Assembly (NCBI RefSeq): GCF_900111825.1
Contig: NZ_FOJM01000021.1
Coordinates: 1-64,000 of the forward strand
Length of the DNA stretch: 64,000 bases
Direction of reading: 5' to 3'
Origin: Pedobacter suwonensis
GTDB lineage: Bacteria; Bacteroidota; Bacteroidia; Sphingobacteriales; Sphingobacteriaceae
The notes below the pieces were generated by a model. That model was not told the origin of the DNA and ran no database searches. It was given only the letters and a program-made list of their open reading frames with translations. The translations under genes and the position numbers were made by a program. Positions 1 through 8,368 of this stretch are shown piece by piece; position 1 is the first letter of the stretch, and each line of letters starts with the position of its first letter.

Positions 1-194
1 CGTCAATCATATTGATTTTTATATCATAAATTATCCCTCAGGATGACAGAAAACAATGAGGCAAATACAGCGAAAGCATTAAGATTCCCGCCTGCGCGGG
101 AATGACGACCGTATTATAGCGAGCGCCCTAAACCCCTATCCGCCTATCGGCACCTTTCCCCTGCAAGGGAAAGGACTGAAAGAGAACTATCCTC

Positions 195-246
195 ATAACC
201 ACCCCCGCCCCTCCTAAATCAGGAGGGAGTTCCCCTCATAGTTTCA
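195..246. repeat. Short hairpin repeat, first copy
   Basis: A C/G-rich stretch with a CCTCCT/AGGAGG hairpin ends in CCCCTCATAGTTTCA. The same block recurs near 1378-1430 and 1878-1930, where the stem is one base pair longer. Sequence 1-194 holds no gene and only fragments of the same repeat vocabulary, such as CTCAGGATGA and AATGAGGCAAA. Confidence 0.7.
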
Positions 247-278
247 AAGTAATCAATCTATAAATATTTTTCCGCACT

Positions 279-763
279 GTGCTATCTGCACCACGCTATC
301 CGGCCTCACAGATTTCCGCCGGAAAAAGCACGGAAAGCTTTGCACTTCCCCTCATAACCCCACAGCCCAAGGCAGGATCAAAGCGAGAGCGGTGGAATAA
401 AGCAAAGGATGAGAGCCTCGATGCTGCCGCAATCAAGATTTCCGTAGCTTTTTACAAGGAATTGCACAGCATTCTTTTATACCTATAAAAAACAATATTA
501 TCACATAAAAAACGATGCAAGCCTTTGAGTTATGCCTTTGTGTTTGTTGTTTTTAACGGCAGGCATGCTTTTGCTGCGCTCAGGTTTGTTACTTTTGGGC
601 CAAGCCAACCTGCGAAGCAAGCCTGAAGGCCAATAAAAACATAAACAACACTGAAAAAAGTAAGAGCCCTTCGGTGGCTAACCGAGGCAAGGCTGAGCAA
701 GAGAGGAAACTGTAGCTAGTAACTAACTTAAAAGATTTCTCCGCTACGGTCGAAATGACGGAT
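279..763. repeat. Long direct repeat, copy A
   Basis: This is the first of three long direct repeats. Each begins near TGCTATCTGC and contains GATTTCCGCCGGAAAAAGC, and each ends in a GGTCGAAATGACGG arm. Copy A and copy B are offset by 531 bases and are nearly identical by eye over about 480 bases. The short reading frames inside it are shared between copies only because the DNA is, and I do not consider them genes. Confidence 0.8.
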
Positions 764-809
764 TTATTGTGATGGAACAAAGACCATATTAGAAACTATT
801 CTATACACT

Positions 810-1300
810 ATGCTGTCTGCGCCCTGCTGCCCGGCCTCGCAGATTTCCGCCGGAAAAAGCACGGAAATCTTTGCAGTTCCCCCTCATACTCCACAGCCCA
901 AGGCAGGATCAAAGCGGGAGCGGTGGGACAAAGCAAGGGATGAGAGCCTCGATGCTGCCGCTATCAAGATTTCCGTAGCTTTTTACAAGGAATTGCGTAG
1001 CAATCTTTTATACCAATAAAAACAACATGATCTTATAAAAAACGATGCAAGCCTTTCAGTTATGCCTTTGTGTTTGTTGTTTTTAACGACAGGCATGCTT
1101 TTGCTGCGCTCAGGTTTGTTTCTTTTGGGCCAAGCCAACCTGCGAAGCAAGCTTGAAGGCCAATAAAAACATAAACAACACTGAAAAAAGAAAGAGCCCA
1201 TCGGCGGCGGTGAGCCGAGGCAAGCCAGCGTGATGGAGAAAACTGTAGCTAGTAAACTAATTTAAAGATTTCTCCACTACGGTCGAAATGACGGATTTTT
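810..1300. repeat. Long direct repeat, copy B
   Basis: Second copy of the roughly 490-base repeat, in the same orientation as copy A. It differs by scattered substitutions. It ends with the ACGGTCGAAATGACGG arm that belongs to the dispersed GTCATTTCGA family found elsewhere in the window. Confidence 0.8.
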
Positions 1301-1430
1301 CGCGATAACGGCAATTAAAAAATCTTTCGTACCTCAGGATGAAAGAATAATGAGGCAAACCCAAAAATATCATTCCCTAACCACCCCCACCCCTCCTAAA
1401 TCAGGAGGGGAGTTCCCCTCATAGTTTCAC
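1282..1430. repeat. 149-base direct repeat, first copy
   Basis: This block runs from the end of repeat B through GAGGCAAACCCAAAAATATC into the CCCCTCCT/AGGAGGGG hairpin. It is almost identical to 1782-1930, exactly 500 bases downstream. The pattern suggests that the array grew by duplication of a unit made of long repeat plus hairpin block. Confidence 0.75.
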
Positions 1431-1460
1431 AGTGATCAATACACGAATGTCATTTCCGCA

Positions 1461-1800
1461 CCATGCTATCTGCACCCGGCTACCTGGCCTCGCAGATTTC
1501 CGCCGGAAAAAGCACGGAAATCTTTGCAGTTCCCCTTCATACCCCACAGCCCAAGGCAGGATCAAAGTGGGAGCGGTGGGAAAAGCAATGGGTAAGAGCC
1601 TCGATGCTGCCGCTATCAAGATTTCCGTAGCTTTTTACAAGGAAGGATGTAAGCCTTGATTTTTGGTTACCTTTTTATCAAGAAAAAGGTAAAAGCCCTT
1701 CGGCGGCGGTGAGCCGAGGCAAGGCTGAGCGAATGGAGAAAAATGTAGCTAGTAAACTAATTTAAAGATTTCTCCGCTACGGTCGAAATGACGGATTTTT
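1461..1800. repeat. Long direct repeat, copy C (internally deleted)
   Basis: Third copy of the long repeat. The start and end match copies A and B, but about 150 central bases are missing, between the TTTTTACAAGGAA segment and the AAAGCCCTTCGGCGG segment. The missing part is replaced by a short sequence with an inverted pair, CCTTTTT/AAAAAGG. Confidence 0.75.
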
Positions 1801-1930
1801 CGCGATAACGGCAATTAAAAAATCTTGCGTACCTCAGGATGAAAGAATAATGAGGCAAACCCAAAAATATCATTCCCTAACCACCCCCGCCCCTCCTAAA
1901 TCAGGAGGGGAGTTCCCCTCATAGTTTCAA
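1782..1930. repeat. 149-base direct repeat, second copy
   Basis: Near-identical partner of 1282-1430, with differences such as CTTTCG versus CTTGCG. It ends 83 bases before the MFS transporter start codon, so the promoter of that gene must lie within or just after the repeat. Confidence 0.75.
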
Positions 1931-2013
1931 AACGATTATTCCATGGATGTTATTGAATTAAGATGATCAACTAACCCTCAACTTTTGGTACTTTTACCAC
2001 ATCTAAACACACC

Positions 2014-3240
2014 ATGTTCAAACTTATCTACAACACTTACAAAACATCATTCAGCGGATTAAGCAAAGAAACCTGGCTTTTAAGTATCGTAATGATGTTT
2101 AACCGTTGCGGCAGCATGGCTGTACCTTTTATGGGCTTGTACGTTACCCAAAGTTTACACCGGTCTGAAATGGATGCTGGTTTAATTATCACCTTATTTG
2201 GTGTAGGCTCTATTTTAGGTTCGGCAACGGGAGGGAAACTAACCGATATGATCGGCTTTAGGCCGGTACAAATCCTCTCCTCCATTATTGGCGGATTGCT
2301 GTTTATCTTATTCTCAACCATCAGCCATTTTTCTACGCTGTGTGTGCTGGCTGTGGTGATTAGTTTCTTTTCTGAAGCTTTCCGTCCGGCCAATTTCACC
2401 GCTGTGGCCCACTATGCAAAAGAAAATACCATTACCCGCTCCTACTCACTTAACCGGCTGGCGGTTAATATCGGTTGGTCTGCAGGGATTAGCATGGCAG
2501 GGATTATAGCCTCCATTAATTACAAACTTTTATTTATAGTAGAAGGATCGGTAAGTATCCTCGTAGGGCTTTCGATTTTGTTTTTACTGCCTAAAGTGCA
2601 GGATTTTATCAAAAAAGCAAAAGAAACCCGCAGCACCATGGTAATTTTGAAACCCTGGGAAGATACCTTTTACGTAAAGTTTATTCTTTTAACTACCCTT
2701 TTTATTACCTGTGCTTTTTTGATGTTCAGGGTGGTACCGGTATTTTTTAAAGAGGAATGGCATATCGATGAATTTGCCATTGGGATTATTATCGGCTTAA
2801 ACGGGGCCATCATTGCGCTGTTCGAAATGATTATGATCAATAAGATTGAAAAGAAAAGATCGCCCATGTTTTTCATTGTTATCGGCTCCATTTTCTTTGC
2901 GGTATCTTACCTGTTGTTAAGCGCACCGATTATTTTCCATGTGGTATCGGCCGTGTTAACCATTGTTACCTTTACGGTTGGCGAAATGTTTGTGCTCCCG
3001 TTTATCAATACCGTTGTCATTAGCAGAAGCAACGAACATAACCGTGGTTTATATGCTGCCGGTTATACCTTAAGCTGGTCTTGCGCACAAGTGGTTGGCC
3101 CACTGGCGGGTTTTTATATAGCCAAACACCTGGGTTATAACTGGCTCTGGTTTGGGTTGGCCTGTATTTTATTGCTTTGTGCCTATGGTTTTAGCGTAAT
3201 GGATAAACGCCAGCAACAAACGGTATTAGAAGCGAATTAG
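2014..3240 (+). CDS. MFS transporter
   Basis: A 408-residue polytopic inner-membrane protein with about twelve hydrophobic segments, the normal size for the major facilitator superfamily. The loop after the second helix reads GGKLTDMIGFRPV, matching the family's G-x-x-x-D-R-x-G-R-R type motif. Family knowledge suggests proton-coupled efflux of a small molecule, often a drug; the substrate cannot be read from the sequence. It stands alone after the repeat array and converges on the GH43 gene, with a hairpin overlapping its stop codon. Confidence 0.88.
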   Translation: MFKLIYNTYKTSFSGLSKETWLLSIVMMFNRCGSMAVPFMGLYVTQSLHRSEMDAGLIITLFGVGSILGSATGGKLTDMIGFRPVQILSSIIGGLLFILFSTISHFSTLCVLAVVISFFSEAFRPANFTAVAHYAKENTITRSYSLNRLAVNIGWSAGISMAGIIASINYKLLFIVEGSVSILVGLSILFLLPKVQDFIKKAKETRSTMVILKPWEDTFYVKFILLTTLFITCAFLMFRVVPVFFKEEWHIDEFAIGIIIGLNGAIIALFEMIMINKIEKKRSPMFFIVIGSIFFAVSYLLLSAPIIFHVVSAVLTIVTFTVGEMFVLPFINTVVISRSNEHNRGLYAAGYTLSWSCAQVVGPLAGFYIAKHLGYNWLWFGLACILLLCAYGFSVMDKRQQQTVLEAN

Positions 3241-3273
3241 TTTACAATTGACAAATTGCCAACTGTAAACTAA
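3237..3273. terminator. Hairpin between convergent genes
   Basis: The arms TTAGTTTACAATTG and CAACTGTAAACTAA pair over 14 positions with one mismatch, and AAAAA follows on the + strand. It overlaps the MFS stop codon and sits between convergent genes, so it may terminate in both directions. Confidence 0.5.
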
Positions 3274-3293
3274 AAACGGTAAGCTGCAAATAA

Positions 3294-4274
3294 CTATTTA
3301 AATTTCTGTGCCTTAACGCCTTCTTTGGTAATTTTTACAGGTAAAATCATACCGTCTGCATCAAATTTCATTTCATCAATACAGGTTTCGCGGTGGTTAC
3401 CATCCGTTTCGGTTAATGGCCTGCGGTGGTAAACAATGTAATATTTATTTTTCTTCTCGTTGATGATTAAAGAATGGTGCCCTGCCCCTCTTGCAATACT
3501 TGCATCCTGCTGTAAAATTTTACCGACTCTTTTAAACGGACCAAATGGCGAATCGCTTACCGCGTAGGCTACAGAATAATCCGGGCCGGTCCAGCCACCT
3601 TCGCTCCACATAAAATAGTATTTACCATTCCTGATGAACATATAAGGTCCTTCTACATAATTATCGGGCGTGATTTCTTTAAAGATGGTACCATCGTCGA
3701 AAGGTAAAAAGCCGGTAAAATCGTTATTCAGTTTGGCTATATTGCAGTGTTTCCATCCGCCATAAATTAAATAATACTGACCGTCTTTATCTTTAAACAC
3801 AAACTGATCAATCGGTTGTGCCCCGTTATAAAACTTATCTACCAAAGGTTTCCCTAAATGATCTTTAAACGGTCCTTCCGGTTTATCAGCCACTGCAACA
3901 CCGATTCCGCCCACCTCATTATCGCTCTGGATATCGTTAGCACCGAAAAACAGATAGTATTTTTTATCTTTTTGCACAATGGCCGGTGCCCACATGGCTT
4001 TATTGGCCCATTTAACCGCAGCGGTATCTAAAACATGAGGGTGTTTTTTCCATTTTACCAGGTCATCAGATGAAAAAGCATCTAAATAAACCTGTTCCTT
4101 ATACTTTGCAGAGTAGGTTGGGTAAACCCAGTATTTATTATTGAAAACAGCAGCTTCAGGGTCTGCATACCATCCGGGAAATATAGGATTTCCAGATTGC
4201 TTAATCGTTTTAGTATCCTGCGCAAAAGAAGTAAACGCCGATAAAAGTAAAAGAGATGAGAATAAATATTTCAT
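3294..4274 (-). CDS. Secreted GH43-family glycoside hydrolase
   Basis: The 326-residue protein starts with a signal peptide (MKYLFSSLLLLSAFTSFAQ). It then has the family 43 five-bladed propeller hallmarks: GWYADPEA near residue 34 (Asp general base), a DQFVFKD segment (pKa-modulating Asp) and VEGPYMF (Glu general acid). GH43 enzymes remove or cleave arabinose- or xylose-containing glycans in hemicellulose or pectin. Which substrate is used here cannot be decided. It is a periplasmic or exported enzyme with no SusC/SusD partners in view, so it is not part of a visible polysaccharide utilisation locus. Confidence 0.85.
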   Translation of the reverse strand: MKYLFSSLLLLSAFTSFAQDTKTIKQSGNPIFPGWYADPEAAVFNNKYWVYPTYSAKYKEQVYLDAFSSDDLVKWKKHPHVLDTAAVKWANKAMWAPAIVQKDKKYYLFFGANDIQSDNEVGGIGVAVADKPEGPFKDHLGKPLVDKFYNGAQPIDQFVFKDKDGQYYLIYGGWKHCNIAKLNNDFTGFLPFDDGTIFKEITPDNYVEGPYMFIRNGKYYFMWSEGGWTGPDYSVAYAVSDSPFGPFKRVGKILQQDASIARGAGHHSLIINEKKNKYYIVYHRRPLTETDGNHRETCIDEMKFDADGMILPVKITKEGVKAQKFK

Positions 4275-4321
4275 GGGTACAATTTAGAAAAAAATATGTG
4301 GTTTAAAAATTTGAGGTTCTT

Positions 4322-4640
4322 TTTAACCGCAAAGAATGCAAAGTTGGGAGCACATTTTTAACCACCGAGTTAACAGAGATGAAGCACAGAGAAAACTGAG
4401 ATTGGCCATAAAGGCGATTTAACCGCAAAGGGCGCTAAGAAGAAACGCAAAGAATGTAAAGTGGGGAGGATACTGTTTTAACCACAGAGGAAACAGAGAA
4501 AAAGACACAGAGAAAACTGAGATTGGCCATAAAGGTGATTTAACCGCAAAGGGCGCTAAGAAGAAACGCAAAGAATGCTAAAGTTGGGAGGATATTGTTT
4601 TAACCACAGAGTAAACAGAGAAGACACAAAGTGCACTGAG
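4322..4640. repeat. Tandem repeat, period about 121 bases
   Basis: Blocks built from AACCGCAAAGGGCGCTAAG, AAACGCAAAGAATG and TTTAACCACAGAG recur. The GATTGGCCATAAAGG element is at 4400 and again at 4521, which gives a 121-base period. A partial copy precedes and a decayed copy follows to about 4715. Similar CGCAAAGAACxCAGAG sequence appears at 40700-40755. Confidence 0.75.
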
Positions 4641-4735
4641 CCTGCCCGTAGGTATGAAATTGAGCAAATTTAACTGCAGAGAATGCGAAAAAAAGGCGCG
4701 GAGAACACTAAGTTTAAGCTTTAAGAATGGTTTTG

Positions 4736-4990
4736 GAAAGCAATGGCAGTGTCCGTCGGTTTCGCCAGCCCCGCTCCCGTTCCTGCTCCTATGAAGAATC
4801 GGGAGCATCCACTTAGATCGGGTTTAGGTGGCAAGACCGGCAATACTCTTAAAGTTTTTATAGCAAATGCAAGGAACAGGCTTTGCTTCAGAAGAACAGC
4901 CCGCAGTTATATAAACCCGACAGCAGCGGATAGCCCGGAATGGAGGGAAACGAAATGAGGACTATAAGCGAATGGCGGGACGAAAGCAAC
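4736..4990. repeat. Gene-free dispersed element
   Basis: This GC-richer stretch between the tandem repeat and the M20 gene starts TTTTGGAAAGCAATGGCAGTG and contains CCCGACAGCAGCGGATAGC. Related wording (TTTGGAAGGCAATGGCA) occurs at about 58909, so I treat it as a dispersed intergenic element. The short open frame across it has no coding character that I recognise. Confidence 0.45.
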
Positions 4991-5024
4991 TATGGAACAC
5001 AGACCGTTCGTTTTCAAAAAAAAT

Positions 5025-5118
5025 CGTCATCTCAATCGAAGCGCAAACCCGAACTTTCTGGAGAGAAATCTGTTAAAAATAGATTTCTCGACTGCGTTGC
5101 ACTCCGCTCGAAATGACG
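5025..5118. repeat. Inverted repeat of the GTCATTTCGA family
   Basis: Left arm CGTCATCTCAATCGAAG and right arm CTCCGCTCGAAATGACG face each other, with AGAAATCT/AGATTTCT inside. This is one of about eight full or partial members in the window. It ends 11 bases from the stop of the M20 gene and could form a long hairpin in the transcript. Confidence 0.7.
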
Positions 5119-5128
5119 ATCTATTGCT

Positions 5129-6499
5129 TTATCTGCTCAACTCCGCGAAATATTTGTGGAACAACGGCAAAGTCTCTATTCCTTTGTAATAATTATAAAT
5201 ATCATATTTCTCATTCGGAGAATGTAGTGCATCGCTATCTAAACCGAAACCAAAAAGTACCGATTTAATACCTAATACATCCTCAAACAGTGCTACAATT
5301 GGAATACTGCCGCCACCACGGGTTGGAATAGCGGTTTTACCGAAACTATCTTCAATGGCTTTTTCAGCAGCTTTGTAAGCAATACTATCTGTTGGGGTTA
5401 CTACAGGCTCGCCACCGTGGTGCGGCGTAACCTTCACCTTTACATTTTTAGGGGCAATGCTTTCGAAATGTTTGGTAAAAATCTCAGCAATTTCTTCTGA
5501 GCTTTGGTTGGGTACCAAACGCATCGAAATTTTGGCATTGGCTTTACTTGGCAATACGGTTTTAGCGCCTTCGCCAATATAACCGCTCCAGATTCCATTA
5601 ACTTCCAAGGTTGGGCGTGTACCGGTACGCTCTAAGGTAGAATAACCTTTTTCGCCCCAAACTTCTTCGATATCAAGATCTTTTTTATATTCAGCTTCAT
5701 CATACGGTGCGGCATTTAATGCTTTTTTGTCCTCATCTGATAATTCTACCACCTTATCGTAGAAAGCAGGGATCGTAATATGGTTGTTTTCATCGTGTAA
5801 AGAAGCAATCATTTTACACAGAATGGTTGCCGGATTGGCTACTGCGCCACCATAAACACCGGAGTGTAAATCGCGGTTCGGACCAACAACCTCAACTTCC
5901 ATATAAGCCAGACCACGCAAACCGGTTTCGATTGAAGGATGCTCCATGCTGATCATTGAAGTATCAGAAATTAAAACCACATCTGCTTTTAAACGTTCCT
6001 TGTTTTCATTTACAAAAATACCCAGGTTGGCAGAACCTACTTCTTCTTCGCCTTCAATCATGAACTTAACGTTACAAGCCAAAGTATTGGTTTCCATCAT
6101 CAGTTCGAAAGCTTTTACATGCATGTAAAACTGTCCTTTATCGTCGCAGGCGCCACGGGCGTAAATTTTGCCATCGCGCACGGTTGGCTCAAAAGGTGGG
6201 GTATGCCAAAGTTCTAACGGATCAGCAGGCTGAACATCATAGTGGCCGTATATTAAAACCGTTGGTAAAGCAGCATCGATAATTTTTTCGCCATATACGA
6301 TAGGGTATCCTGCTGTTGGGCAGATTTCTACGTGGTCAGCTCCTGCATCCTTTAATTTTTGTGCTACATAATCGGCCGTTTTTAAAACATCGTCTTTGTA
6401 TTTAGGATCGGCACTAACCGATGGAAAACGCAATAACTCAAACAATTCATCTAAAAAACGCTGTTTGTGCGTTTCTACGTATTTTTTAATCTCTTGCAT
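5129..6499 (-). CDS. M20-family metallodipeptidase
   Basis: Read from the ATG at 6499 the product is 456 residues (MQEIKKYVETHKQRF...), the usual length for M20 dipeptidases. An upstream in-frame ATG at 6571 would add 24 uncharacteristic residues. Metal-site motifs are present: YGHYDVQPADPLELW (His/Asp), RGACDDKGQFYMH (bridging Asp) and EGEEEVGS (catalytic and metal Glu). The family hydrolyses dipeptides or releases amino acids in the cytoplasm using two zinc ions. No signal peptide is seen from the chosen start. Confidence 0.9.
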   Translation of the reverse strand: MQEIKKYVETHKQRFLDELFELLRFPSVSADPKYKDDVLKTADYVAQKLKDAGADHVEICPTAGYPIVYGEKIIDAALPTVLIYGHYDVQPADPLELWHTPPFEPTVRDGKIYARGACDDKGQFYMHVKAFELMMETNTLACNVKFMIEGEEEVGSANLGIFVNENKERLKADVVLISDTSMISMEHPSIETGLRGLAYMEVEVVGPNRDLHSGVYGGAVANPATILCKMIASLHDENNHITIPAFYDKVVELSDEDKKALNAAPYDEAEYKKDLDIEEVWGEKGYSTLERTGTRPTLEVNGIWSGYIGEGAKTVLPSKANAKISMRLVPNQSSEEIAEIFTKHFESIAPKNVKVKVTPHHGGEPVVTPTDSIAYKAAEKAIEDSFGKTAIPTRGGGSIPIVALFEDVLGIKSVLFGFGLDSDALHSPNEKYDIYNYYKGIETLPLFHKYFAELSR

Positions 6500-6781
6500 A
6501 ACAAAATTAGTTTGGGCAAATATAGGCTTTAGCAGATAAAAGGCACAGTAAACGATTAAATTATCATTCATAACGTAAACTTGTATGGAAGATGAGATAT
6601 GCTACGATTAATATTCAGCGCGAAAATAGGCCAACAGGCCAATGGCTGAAAACGTCTTTTAAAAGATACAAATCGTTTTATGTTTGTAAAAAATAAGAGC
6701 ACAAATATTATTTATATTTACTTTTTAGTAAATTGCGCAATTAAAAATATCCTTAAATCCTGCACGAAAGAATTTTTAACG

Positions 6782-7759
6782 ATGAAGTTTAGCGCGAAAG
6801 TATTTCTATCATTGCTGCTGCTTCTTTTCGCCCGTATTTCTTTATTCGCACAGGGATCAACACCTCCAAATCGGGTTAGTTGCCCGGAAGCCGCGCAATA
6901 CTATTCAAAAGACAGTATCAATATTGTAACTTTTGGCGCCAGCACCGTAGAGGGTGTAAAAGGGCTTGGTTTCCAGACCATGCTCCAGAACAATTTTATC
7001 AATTGTTATACCAACAAAATAGTGGATATTACCAATCATGGTATCGGTGGTCAGACTACTTTTCAGGGATTACTCAGAATAGACAACGCCATAGCCAACA
7101 GAACGGGTTTTATCGTAATTGATATGGGGATTAACGATGCTATTGCCATGACTATGGGTAAAGGAAGCGTAGCCGAAACCGTTGCCAATATGCGGTCGTT
7201 GATTACCGTGAGCCTTAAACAGAAGCTGGTTCCTATTTTGTGCACGCTACAGTTTGTGGATGACAGAACCATTAAAGGTAATATTGCGGTAAATATCAAC
7301 ATCAGGAATATTAATGCGGCTTACAGAAAATTAGCGGCAGAATATAAAATATACCTGGCTGACGTAAATGCAGCCATGAGAAGGGATTTTTCACTTTATC
7401 AGGATCCATTTCACCCGAATGCACGCGGTTACAGATTGATCAGTTATGTCATTTTCGACGCGATCAACAAGGCAATTTTTGATAAATTCCTGAAATTTAC
7501 CGTTACGCAGAATTACCCGAATCCTGCATCCATGCAAACATTTATTGATCTTGTATTGCCTGAAGCGGATAAAATTAACGTCCAGATTTACGATTTAATG
7601 GGAAGATTGGTTAAAACAGTCGTAAATGAATACCTTAATGTAGGGAAACATACTTTAGACATCAATACCTCTACCTTTGTTCCAGGCATTTATTTCTTTA
7701 AGATTTCTTCTGATTCCGGCCAATACAACACCACCAAAAAGTTTATTGTGGCGAGGTAA
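6782..7759 (+). CDS. Secreted SGNH/GDSL hydrolase with T9SS sorting domain
   Basis: I start at the ATG at 6782, which gives a clean signal peptide (MKFSAKVFLSLLLLL...LFAQ). The frame is open for 34 codons further upstream but that part is not signal-like. SGNH blocks are visible: FGASTVEG (nucleophile Ser), GIGGQTT, GINDA (block III Asn) and DPFHPNARG (Asp/His pair). The last 85 or so residues begin NYPNPAS and include IYDLMGRLVK and PGIYFFKI, which is a type A sorting domain of the type IX secretion system. Inferred role: a surface or extracellular esterase acting on acylated glycans or lipids. Confidence 0.88.
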   Translation: MKFSAKVFLSLLLLLFARISLFAQGSTPPNRVSCPEAAQYYSKDSINIVTFGASTVEGVKGLGFQTMLQNNFINCYTNKIVDITNHGIGGQTTFQGLLRIDNAIANRTGFIVIDMGINDAIAMTMGKGSVAETVANMRSLITVSLKQKLVPILCTLQFVDDRTIKGNIAVNINIRNINAAYRKLAAEYKIYLADVNAAMRRDFSLYQDPFHPNARGYRLISYVIFDAINKAIFDKFLKFTVTQNYPNPASMQTFIDLVLPEADKINVQIYDLMGRLVKTVVNEYLNVGKHTLDINTSTFVPGIYFFKISSDSGQYNTTKKFIVAR

Positions 7760-7813
7760 CAAAAGATTTGAATAGGAGTCTATATCCAGGGAATATGTTT
7801 TATACCTTTAACT

Positions 7814-8368
7814 ATGCACACGGATACCACTTTCACCAACGAAGTTATAAATCTCGACCTTCTTCCAAAATATGAGCACATTCAGCTGAACCGGCCACAT
7901 CGGGATTATTGGAAAATCATTTGTATCAATCTGACGATCTTTTTGGGTTTGCTGGGCATTCTACTGAGTATGCTGTTGTTTTTTATTGATGAGTTAAAAC
8001 CAATTGCTATGTGGATGATTCCCCTTTATCCGGTACTTTTGGTTAGCTTCTTTTTGCTTTTTAGGCTGAGTTTTAAAAAACGGGGATATGCGATCCGAAC
8101 CCACGATGTAATTTATAAAAGTGGAATTATTGCCGAGTCGACCACAATTGTTCCGCTAAACCGGATTCAACATATTGAATTAAATGAAGGTCTATTTTCA
8201 AGAATGTACAAGCTGGGATCGCTACAGTTATTTACCGCAGGTGGACAAACCGGCCATATCCATATTTCAGGAATTGCAATTGACGAGGCCAAACGCATCA
8301 GAGACTTGCTATTGAACAAATTAGAGCAGCTTGAAACCACAACAACAGCATTGAATACCAATGAATAA
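7814..8368 (+). CDS. Bacterial PH-domain membrane protein (YdbS-like)
   Basis: A 184-residue protein with two hydrophobic helices (about residues 36-80) followed by a bPH2 domain. The domain contains RTHDVIYKSGI and TTIVPLNRIQHIEL, the typical start of this fold. It overlaps the next gene by eight bases, and that gene carries more copies of the same domain, so the two are surely co-transcribed. The YdbS/YdbT pair is widespread in bacteria; its molecular role is not established as far as I know. Confidence 0.85.
   Translation: MHTDTTFTNEVINLDLLPKYEHIQLNRPHRDYWKIICINLTIFLGLLGILLSMLLFFIDELKPIAMWMIPLYPVLLVSFFLLFRLSFKKRGYAIRTHDVIYKSGIIAESTTIVPLNRIQHIELNEGLFSRMYKLGSLQLFTAGGQTGHIHISGIAIDEAKRIRDLLLNKLEQLETTTTALNTNE

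Noticed and set aside
279..1659. Three similar short + strand open frames with shared residues (PASQISAGKS-like)
   Set aside because: They are shared only because the DNA repeats. There is no ribosome site, they start within repeat arms, and the third copy has a different end because of the internal deletion.
4322..4640. Possible CRISPR array
   Set aside because: The period of 121 bases is too long and the intervening sequence is repeated too, so there are no unique spacers. No cas genes are present.
4743..5189. Two + strand open frames in the 4.7-5.2 kb spacer
   Set aside because: They overlap a dispersed element and an inverted repeat, and the second runs into the end of the M20 gene. The composition is repeat-like.
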